Positions 1 through 4,862 of a stretch of DNA of 5,171 nucleotides are shown here, piece by piece (position 1 is the stretch's first letter; each line of letters begins with the position of its first letter). The DNA lies in NCBI GenBank assembly GCA_051745935.1, contig JBNJEM010000574.1, positions 1 to 5,171 of the forward strand, read 5' to 3'. Both the position numbers and the translations under genes were made by a program. The notes beneath the pieces were generated by a model that saw only the letters and a program-made list of their open reading frames with translations, was not told the DNA's origin and searched no databases. The stretch comes from JBNJEM01 sp051745935 (GTDB lineage Bacteria > Planctomycetota > Planctomycetia > Pirellulales > Pirellulaceae).

Positions 1-161
1 TCGCCCAATGTCGGGTTGGGAGTATCGCGACCCTGGAAATCTGAACACCGATTCTTGACAGACAGCGATACGAAGAAGAGAACAATGGGAGTAAATCGCG
101 ATCGCGTGGTGGATCGTTTCAACGTCCTTCTGATGGCTGAAAATCAGCATGTCTGGTGTGG

Positions 162-458
162 CTACCCTTCCGGCGTCGACTGGATTTCGAAATGCATCGG
201 AATCCACTGCAACTGCCCCGAATGCCGTCGCACGTTCACCAGCATGTCGCCCCGCTTGTTGCGGCTTCCCGCCTGCGCGAGAATCTGGCTGACTTCTTCA
301 TCGAACCACTCGACCGGACTACTCCAGTCAATCGTCGCAGGCACGGCTAGGAAATACGTTGCCAGACACTCGGCCCAATGATGCCGCGCCGCTTTTTTCC
401 AGGCGCCGTCGTAGTCGCTATCCTGCTCGGACCTCGGTCCTCCGCTCTCCTCGGCCAT
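162..458 (-). pseudogene. N-terminal remnant of an Rpn/DUF4351-like nuclease-family protein
   Basis: This 98-residue reading frame resembles the N-terminal half of the widespread Rpn/DUF4351 family, which has a PD-(D/E)XK nuclease-like fold, is linked to recombination and is often annotated as 'transposase' or 'cytosolic protein'. Family-like stretches are the YDGAWK start near residues 16-21, TIDWSSPVEWFDEE in the middle, SQILAQAG, and the HFEIQS strand near the end, where the family usually has a V/L-E-I/V-Q catalytic strand. The start is well supported: on the minus strand AAGGA (plus 465-469) lies 6 nt before the ATG. The frame ends right after HFEIQSTPEG, whereas family members run on for well over 100 further residues. 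A different minus-strand frame then stays open to the left window edge and begins with GRVATPDMLIF, which could be the continuation after a frameshift. I infer a decayed gene. The family call is from recognition of sequence style, not a search. Confidence 0.62.
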
Positions 459-858
459 CGGTTGTCCTTTTCGCTGGATGCTGGGTGAGAGTTCCCAGTC
501 GTGAGGTCAGTATGGCGTGTCCACCCTTCCCTGTCGCCAGAGTGCCACGTTCCATCGTGGTCGCGTCCGCGGCAATGGCCCCCGACAGCCGATCGGCACC
601 GCGCGCGTTTAACGGCCAGGCCAGAGGCCGCTCAGCCGGTCCTTGCCCAACCGACGCCGCGTTCTAGCGGACGGCGGAGTCAGCCAGCTATCCCTCTTTA
701 TCTATGGCATACAAATGTCACAGCTGTGCGCACGTAACGCTTTGTTCGGCTTATTCCTCATTGGCAGGGACTGTTTCACGATATGGCAGGCTACCGCGGC
801 ACCTCGCTCCAGGAGACGACGAGGCGGCGAAATAACGGGTTCCCCACGCTGCTCAGGG
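459..858. other. Intergenic stretch with no recognisable gene
   Basis: Reading frames cross this stretch on both strands, but none has a good ribosome binding site, family-like sequence or sensible composition; their translations are rich in Arg, Pro and Ser, as expected of GC-rich non-coding DNA. The only local structure I see is a small perfect hairpin, CCACG-TTCCAT-CGTGG at 545-560, without a T-tract. The part next to 458 must carry the 5' control region of the minus-strand Rpn-like remnant, but I see no convincing -35/-10 pair for it. Confidence 0.5.
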
Positions 859-900
859 CCCCCGTTTCCCGCGCGGGTGGAATTTTTTTCCGATTTTTTT
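859..900 (+). terminator. Candidate Rho-independent terminator (plus strand)
   Basis: A GC-rich stem can form between CCCCCG (859-864) and CGGG-T-GG (874-880), six pairs with one bulged T. It is followed by AA, a run of seven T (883-889) and, four bases later, a second run of seven T (894-900). The T-runs are on the correct strand for a transcript moving left to right. No plus-strand gene is seen upstream, so its likely role would be to stop read-through into the promoter at 986-1013. The stem is short and imperfect, so this is only a moderate call. Confidence 0.35.
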
Positions 901-910
901 CGCGACGCGC

Positions 911-933
911 AAGTCCTTAATAAAAAAGGACTT
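911..933. promoter_or_regulatory. Perfect 8-bp dyad with AT-rich centre, candidate operator
   Basis: AAGTCCTT (911-918) and AAGGACTT (926-933) are exact reverse complements separated by the 7 nt AATAAAA. The dyad lies about 50 bp upstream of the -35 box at 986. No T-run follows it on either strand, so it is not an ordinary terminator. A symmetric site with an AT-rich centre in an upstream control region suits a dimeric DNA-binding regulator. The regulator is unknown and is not encoded in the window. Confidence 0.35.
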
Positions 934-985
934 ATGGATACCCGCCCCCCCCCGCAAAATACGGTCCTCTTGAGCACGAAAAGCG

Positions 986-1013
986 TTGACACTACTCCGC
1001 GCCGGGGTATAAA
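986..1013 (+). promoter_or_regulatory. Sigma70-type promoter for the MauE-DUF1573 operon
   Basis: A perfect -35 box TTGACA (986-991) is followed, after a 16-bp spacer, by TATAAA (1008-1013), a five-of-six match to the -10 consensus. The predicted transcription start is around 1019-1021, giving a leader of about 100 nt before the start codon at 1120. It is by far the best promoter match I see and points straight into the gene cluster. Confidence 0.7.
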
Positions 1014-1024
1014 CAGGGGCATGT

Positions 1025-1088
1025 CAGCAGCAGCCCGCACGCCGGCCCGAGGACCGGTACCATCACGGCGATGGTGGAGTTGCTGCTG
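1025..1088 (+). ncRNA. Candidate structured leader RNA (three-way junction)
   Basis: If transcription starts near 1020, the leader can fold as follows. A closing stem pairs 1025-1034 (CAGCAGCAGC) with 1079-1088 (GTTGCTGCTG), ten pairs including one G-U. One inner hairpin pairs 1042-1045 with 1054-1057, extended by a G-U pair at 1041/1058. A second inner hairpin pairs ACCATC (1059-1064) with GATGGT (1070-1075). The inner hairpins abut, so they could stack. The ribosome binding site (1107-1111) lies outside the closing stem. I recognise no known riboswitch or protein-leader class. The fold could also be a by-product of GC-rich sequence. Confidence 0.35.
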
Positions 1089-1119
1089 TCGCTTGGCTTA
1101 CGACGGGGAGGGAACAGCC

Positions 1120-2076
1120 ATGCGACCCGTCATCGCGTATGATATTGTTCGCGTCTGTCTCGCCGGCGTGCTTCTCCTCGCCGCCGGGCTGAAGGGCTAC
1201 CAGCTGACCACGGAGCCGATCCTCGGCACGGGCCTTCTCGATTCCCGCTGGTTTCTGATCGCCCTGGTGGAGTTCGAGCTGTTATTTGGTCTCTGGCTTC
1301 TTGCCAATATCCGGCCCCAGTGGACTCGCCGGGCATCGATCGGGTGCTTCGCCGTGTTCGCCGCCGTTTCGCTCTACCAGGCTCTTGCTGGCGCTGCCAG
1401 TTGCGGCTGTTTCGGCCGGGTTGCCGTAAACCCCTGGTACACGTTCGTGATGGATGGGGCGGCCGTCCTCGCCCTGTTGCGATGGCAGCCGAAGCGGGGA
1501 CTGTCCCGAATTTCGGATGGCGAAGGTGGGCTTGTTCCCTTGCCCCTCCGAGGGCCCATCGTATTGGTAATCTGGCTGCTGGTCGGCGTACTGGCAGTTT
1601 TCGCTATGGCCACGTCCCAACCAGCCGTTTTGGCCGAGAGCGGAATCATTATTGGTGACAACAGCGTGGTGATCCTTGAGCCTGAAAGATGGATCGGCAA
1701 GCGGTTCCCACTGCTACCTTTCATCGAAGACGCTCCAGGTCAAGTACAACCAGGCGAACGGCCGCTACAGGAGCAACTCTCCGAAGGCATTTGGGTCGTC
1801 CTGCTCTATCACCACGACTGCCCGGAATGCCGCGAGGCGATAGCGGGATACGAACAACTTGCCGCGAGCTCGGCTGCCGACGCAAACGCTTTGCGACTGG
1901 CACTCATCGAAGTCCCCCCATACGACGAAACGGACTCGTTGAGACGACTGTCCAACGTTCCATGTGCGCTCGGACGGCTGAGTGACAAGAGGGAATGGTT
2001 TGTCGAAACGCTGGTTGAGATGACGGCTGAGTCAGCGCGGGTCAGGCGCATAAGGAGAGTACGCAATGACCTTTAG
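1120..2076 (+). CDS. MauE/DoxX-like redox membrane protein fused to a thioredoxin domain
   Basis: The 318-residue product has a MauE/DoxX-like membrane part and a periplasmic thioredoxin-like part. Predicted helices lie near residues 7-25, 44-62, 71-90, 107-121 and 144-164. Basic loops after helix 2 (NIRPQWTRR) and helix 4 (RWQPKRG) should face the cytoplasm. This puts the SCGCFG motif (C95, C97) and everything after residue 165 on the periplasmic side. The C-terminal domain has a CPEC active-site motif (C234, C237) after a hydrophobic strand (WVVLLY). MauE and MauD are known to act in disulfide formation of methylamine dehydrogenase; here both functions appear to be fused. The start at 1120 is chosen because GGAGG (1107-1111) lies 8 nt upstream and the first helix follows directly. 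An in-frame ATG at 1021 would add 33 Arg/Cys-rich residues and is less likely. Where thioredoxins usually carry the cis-proline, this protein seems to have Leu298. It likely passes electrons to or from the neighbouring cysteine-rich secreted protein (inference). Confidence 0.82.
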   Translation: MRPVIAYDIVRVCLAGVLLLAAGLKGYQLTTEPILGTGLLDSRWFLIALVEFELLFGLWLLANIRPQWTRRASIGCFAVFAAVSLYQALAGAASCGCFGRVAVNPWYTFVMDGAAVLALLRWQPKRGLSRISDGEGGLVPLPLRGPIVLVIWLLVGVLAVFAMATSQPAVLAESGIIIGDNSVVILEPERWIGKRFPLLPFIEDAPGQVQPGERPLQEQLSEGIWVVLLYHHDCPECREAIAGYEQLAASSAADANALRLALIEVPPYDETDSLRRLSNVPCALGRLSDKREWFVETLVEMTAESARVRRIRRVRNDL

Positions 2077-2080
2077 GAGG
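2075..2080 (+). promoter_or_regulatory. Perfect Shine-Dalgarno that fixes the GTG start of the DUF1573 gene
   Basis: AGGAGG overlaps the TAG stop of the MauE-like gene and sits 8 nt before the GTG at 2089. It justifies a GTG start (a second GTG follows directly at 2092) and suggests the two genes are translated from one message with coupling. Confidence 0.8.
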
Positions 2081-2088
2081 ACGGGAGC

Positions 2089-3177
2089 GTGGTGCGAATA
2101 ACCTCGTTTTGGAATAAGACGTCATGGAGAATCGACATTGCTGCAGCTATTGTGGGGGCTTTCTCTGCAATGGTGATTCTCCCTCTCGCATGGCGTGACA
2201 GGGGCGAAACTCGGCAACACATTAGTCGCGCTGGTGGTCTGGTATGCAAAAAGGCAATTTGGGACTTCGGCTCGGTCGATTCAGTACGGACTCCCAGGCT
2301 GTCTCATGATTTTGTCTTGACCAATGAATCGCACGAGGCCGTAGAGATCGACAAGGTGAAATCTTCTTGCGGCTGTATCATCGCTGAGGACTATGAAGGA
2401 ACGTTACGGCATGGCGAAAGTACGCGATTGTCGGTTCGCGTCACGTTACCTCCGCTCCCCGGGCGATTTAAGAAAACCCTCGTCGTTCAGCCCAGCTGCG
2501 ACCCACCAGAGGTGTTGCCATTGCGTATCGTAGGGTCTATCAGTCTGAATGCCAGCCTTTATACAATTCCAGCCCAAGTCAACTTTGGCACAGTCATGCC
2601 TGGGGAAACAAAAGAGCGATTCGTCCACGTGCGCCGGCGCGACAACAGTCCGGTAAGAATCGTGGACGTCGCCGGAAGCATGGAATGCTTACAGTGTTCT
2701 CTCAAATCAGCGCCGCCTCCAGAGGCGCCAGATGCAACGATCCGGATACGGGTAACTCCAAAGGAATTGCCGCCCGGGAGGCACGTTGCCACCGTTTCCG
2801 TCAATACCGATCACGACGATTTCTCTGGAATATCCATACCGGTCGCAGTGCGGGTGGCTCGGGCGGATTCAGGGCTCGTGAGGTCCGTCATGATCTCAAG
2901 TCTGTTGCCAGGTGCGTCGCGAATGGTCTCATTGCGGCAAGAGACGAGCACGAAGCTGATTCCTCAAGTCGTGTCAGCGCGTTACCAAGGCGACTCGGGG
3001 TTGCGGATTGAATTGTTGAGCGGGGGAGTGGCATCGGATGATCCGAGGCTCAGAATTACGCGGTCTAGCGACAGCACGTCGCCCGGCCTTGTTCGAGGAA
3101 CCATCCTTGTTCGCGTGCAGAACCTGATGGAAGAGATGGAGGTTCCGATTGTCGCGCACTGTTCCGACCAACACTAA
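2089..3177 (+). CDS. Membrane-anchored DUF1573 protein with tandem Ig-like domains
   Basis: The product has 362 residues. An N-terminal anchor (about residues 15-34) follows a short basic tail, so the bulk should be periplasmic. A first DUF1573 domain spans about 56-150, with the typical WDFGSV start, H-x-F-x-L-x-N strand and SCGC motif (C94, C96). A second domain starts at NFGTVMPGE (165-173); at the place of SCGC it has C200-L-Q-C203, a CxxC-type pair. A third beta-rich region covers about 262-358. DUF1573 domains are ASH/Ig-like beta sandwiches common in Bacteroidota and Planctomycetota; their biochemical role is not well established. The gene starts 12 bp after the MauE-like stop, which implies one operon. 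It may be a scaffold or partner that presents cysteine substrates to the redox protein (inference). Confidence 0.82.
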   Translation: MVRITSFWNKTSWRIDIAAAIVGAFSAMVILPLAWRDRGETRQHISRAGGLVCKKAIWDFGSVDSVRTPRLSHDFVLTNESHEAVEIDKVKSSCGCIIAEDYEGTLRHGESTRLSVRVTLPPLPGRFKKTLVVQPSCDPPEVLPLRIVGSISLNASLYTIPAQVNFGTVMPGETKERFVHVRRRDNSPVRIVDVAGSMECLQCSLKSAPPPEAPDATIRIRVTPKELPPGRHVATVSVNTDHDDFSGISIPVAVRVARADSGLVRSVMISSLLPGASRMVSLRQETSTKLIPQVVSARYQGDSGLRIELLSGGVASDDPRLRITRSSDSTSPGLVRGTILVRVQNLMEEMEVPIVAHCSDQH

Positions 3178-3200
3178 CTTGATTCGTTACGGGATGAACC

Positions 3201-3215
3201 CACGGACGTTCCGTG
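3201..3215 (+). other. Small perfect hairpin after the DUF1573 gene
   Basis: CACGGA (3201-3206) and TCCGTG (3210-3215) pair perfectly around a 3-nt loop, 24 bp after the DUF1573 stop codon. No T-run follows, so it is not a canonical terminator. It could be an mRNA 3'-end or processing structure that separates expression of the first two genes from the cysteine-rich gene. Confidence 0.3.
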
Positions 3216-3230
3216 AGGCGGATGTGGCCG

Positions 3231-3257
3231 TTTCACTCAAATCTTGTTCAAGTGAAA
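3231..3257 (+). promoter_or_regulatory. Inverted repeat that reaches the ribosome binding site of the cysteine-rich gene
   Basis: TTTCACT (3231-3237) and AGTGAAA (3251-3257) are exact reverse complements separated by 13 nt. Within the loop CAA (3238-3240) and TTG (3244-3246) could extend the pairing. The right arm covers the first two bases of AAGGA (3256-3260), the Shine-Dalgarno of the gene starting at 3270. In RNA the hairpin could limit ribosome access; as DNA the dyad could be an operator. Which, if either, is unknown. Confidence 0.35.
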
Positions 3258-3269
3258 GGATGGCATGAC

Positions 3270-3695
3270 ATGAATTGGTTCAACGAAATGAAGATCTGTG
3301 GTCGCGTAGTCCTAGCCGCGGGAATAGGCGCGCTTGCGGTAAGCAGCGTTTTCGCTACGACCTATGACAACATGCGATGTCTGACGGTCTTAACGCCTGT
3401 CGAATGCGCCAGCACTGGGGATACAGCCTGTCAGGAGCACAGTGACTTAGGACTCGGTTGTTCCGGTGATTGTGAGTCCTGCAATGCCGATACCTTTCTT
3501 CCCAACAAGGTTTGTATGACCTTCGAGGGTTATTCCTGCACCATTACGGAAGGGGCGGACCCCACTTACTGCGACAGCAGTAAGTATATCTATTACGGGA
3601 AATGCTACAACACGGGAGGATCTGATTGTGACTGCGACATGGACGAAAGAGGCGATCTGTGTGAGAACTACGGGTATTACCCTTGTACCAGCTGA
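3270..3695 (+). CDS. Secreted cysteine-rich small protein, unknown function
   Basis: I do not recognise a family. The 141-residue product begins with a Sec-type signal peptide: a short N-region with K8 and R12, a hydrophobic core at about 13-24, and a likely cut after SVFA at residue 29. The mature part of about 112 residues has 14 cysteines: 37, 46, 54, 64, 68, 71, 82, 90, 101, 112, 120, 122, 131 and 139. It is acidic and tyrosine-rich, with a CSGDCESC cluster and a CDCD motif near the C-terminus. An even cysteine number and export suggest up to seven disulfides; metal binding through the Cys/Asp clusters is an alternative. No lipobox is present. The start at 3270 has AAGGA 9 nt upstream and gives a clean signal peptide; an ATG at 3288 is a weaker alternative. 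It follows the redox gene pair by 92 bp and is their likely substrate or partner (inference). Confidence 0.78.
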   Translation: MNWFNEMKICGRVVLAAGIGALAVSSVFATTYDNMRCLTVLTPVECASTGDTACQEHSDLGLGCSGDCESCNADTFLPNKVCMTFEGYSCTITEGADPTYCDSSKYIYYGKCYNTGGSDCDCDMDERGDLCENYGYYPCTS

Positions 3696-3713
3696 ATTTG
3701 GGTGAGGGTTTCC

Positions 3714-3749
3714 ATGCGAAAGAGCAAGGGGACGCTCTGCATTTCGTAT
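3714..3749. repeat. REP-like imperfect palindrome
   Basis: ATGCGAAA (3714-3721) pairs with TTTCGTAT (3742-3749), eight pairs with one G-T, and GAGC (3722-3725) pairs with GCTC (3734-3737). This leaves a one-sided 4-nt bulge (TGCA, 3738-3741) and an 8-nt AAGGGGAC loop. A long stem with a one-sided bulge is the usual shape of REP sequences, the substrates of RAYT transposases, and the tail of such a transposase lies at the right edge of this window. AAGGGGAC also recalls, from memory, short motifs near Y1-type transposase genes. No T-run follows, so a simple terminator is unlikely; stabilising the upstream mRNA end is possible. Confidence 0.4.
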
Positions 3750-3874
3750 TCAGCGGGTTTGGAAATCGCCTGCGGAAGAGGGCGGGGACCGACGTTAATC
3801 TGAGCCGCGCCATCGACGACGTAGTGTGAGGAGCTTGTTCGCAGACAGATCTTGCAAGGGGGGAAACGTGGGTT

Positions 3875-4663
3875 ATGAATGAACGAAGAGTGACGATGGT
3901 AGTCTTGGTGTTTGCGATTGCCTCGGTCGGCCAGTACATCGTCGCAGCCGAGCAATTCGCGCCGGTGTCCATGTCCGCCGAGGAATTCGGTCGGCTCTCC
4001 ACTGCGGATCAACGCGGGCTGCTTGTGGCCGTGTTCCAACAGCGACTAGCCCATGCCAAGAATCTCGAATACAAGATAGACCAACAGCTGAAGATTTTTG
4101 AGAGTCACGACGGAAAGCGTGGCAAACTTAAGGATGAGGGACCGTTTAGGCAGTGTCGACAGGTACGACTCGGAAACTCCTCCAGATTGGACAGCACCAT
4201 GTATCGTGCGGGGGAGGATCAGCCTTCCCAGCTGGTCGCGTCCCATTTTGATGCCGAAGAGGGAGTGCTCCGAGGCACGACTCGGGGGCCGGGATCGGAG
4301 AAAAGCTTCGGACGAATCGACACGGGCCACGATCCGCTTTCCCGGGACAACGACTACCAATATTGGCTCGACGGCGATTTCCCCCGCAGAGACAAATTCC
4401 TTTTTCCTTATCTCTTGGATCACCAAGACGAATTCCGGGTCGAGGCGCCGATCAAAGGCGACATGGTTCGACTCACTGTTCCGAACTATAAGCGGTGGGC
4501 TGAGAAGCCGGGAGGAAACCGAGTATTCACCCTAAATGCGGAAGCAGACATCCTGATTTCCAGCAGGGGTGCGCGAGCTTCGGCGAGCATTTGGAGCACT
4601 GCATGGCCAGTCGAATGGGCGATGCAGGGGGGAGAAGGAAGGGTACCGGACCGGAGGGAGTGA
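3875..4663 (+). CDS. Secreted protein of unknown function with doubtful C-terminus
   Basis: I do not recognise a family. The 262-residue product has a signal peptide: NERR, a hydrophobic stretch at about 8-19, and a likely cut after VAA at residue 25. The mature part begins with a helical segment (SAEEFGRLSTADQRGLL) and then has alternating strands such as LEYKIDQQLKIF, QVRLGNSSRL, EFRVEAPIKGDMVRLTV and NRVFTLNAEADILISSRG. This pattern suggests a LolA-like curved beta-sheet of the kind seen in many secreted planctomycete proteins, but it is a weak guess. Such proteins usually continue well past this point, while here residues 232-262 look like low-quality GC-rich sequence, so a frameshift or truncation near 4570 is possible. 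The start at 3875 follows a G-rich AAGGGGGG tract (3856-3863) with 11 nt spacing. The gene lies 179 bp after the cysteine-rich gene with the REP-like hairpin between, so membership in the same operon is uncertain. Confidence 0.6.
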   Translation: MNERRVTMVVLVFAIASVGQYIVAAEQFAPVSMSAEEFGRLSTADQRGLLVAVFQQRLAHAKNLEYKIDQQLKIFESHDGKRGKLKDEGPFRQCRQVRLGNSSRLDSTMYRAGEDQPSQLVASHFDAEEGVLRGTTRGPGSEKSFGRIDTGHDPLSRDNDYQYWLDGDFPRRDKFLFPYLLDHQDEFRVEAPIKGDMVRLTVPNYKRWAEKPGGNRVFTLNAEADILISSRGARASASIWSTAWPVEWAMQGGEGRVPDRRE

Positions 4664-4862
4664 AACGGACGAGATCGTGCGGGCCGAATGAAGCAGGTCA
4701 CGCAACGTGAGCGTCGCGCGGCGCGCACCGCGAAACTATGGCCGGCGTCTCAGTCAAAAAAAGACGACCGATTGTCAGCCGATTGGGTCCGGGCGATGCG
4801 TTGAATGGATCAGTGAACGGTTGCGTCGCCCCGAGAACGAACAGCGAACCGGCGAACGTTGG
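4664..4862. other. Intergenic spacer between convergent genes
   Basis: I see no gene here. It contains a 5-bp hairpin (TCACG-CAA-CGTGA, 4698-4710), a GC-only patch (about 4711-4726) and two copies of CCGATTG 11 bp apart (4768-4774 and 4779-4785). The run of A on the plus strand at 4755-4761 is a T-run for minus-strand transcripts leaving the transposase gene, but only a weak 4-bp stem precedes it. Confidence 0.4.

Noticed and set aside
545..560. Perfect 5-bp hairpin in the left intergenic region
   Set aside because: It is short, has no T-tract and no gene context, and is expected by chance in GC-rich DNA.
643..1119. Long in-frame extension upstream of the MauE-like gene
   Set aside because: The promoter, T-runs and dyad lie inside it, the translation is Arg/Pro-rich without family features, and a good Shine-Dalgarno precedes the ATG at 1120.
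3677..4039. Minus-strand reading frame opposite the 3' end of the cysteine-rich gene and the start of the next gene
   Set aside because: It overlaps two better-supported plus-strand genes and has no recognisable domain, so it is most likely a shadow frame.
4698..4726. Hairpin plus GC-only patch as terminator of the fourth gene
   Set aside because: The stem is only 5 bp and no T-run follows on the plus strand.
4768..4785. Direct repeat CCGATTG with 11-bp period, like a response-regulator site
   Set aside because: It lies between converging gene ends with no promoter nearby, and two 7-bp copies can occur by chance.
4754..4793. Minus-strand T-run after the transposase gene as terminator
   Set aside because: Only a 4-bp stem (GACC/GGTC) with a 16-nt loop precedes it, too weak to call.
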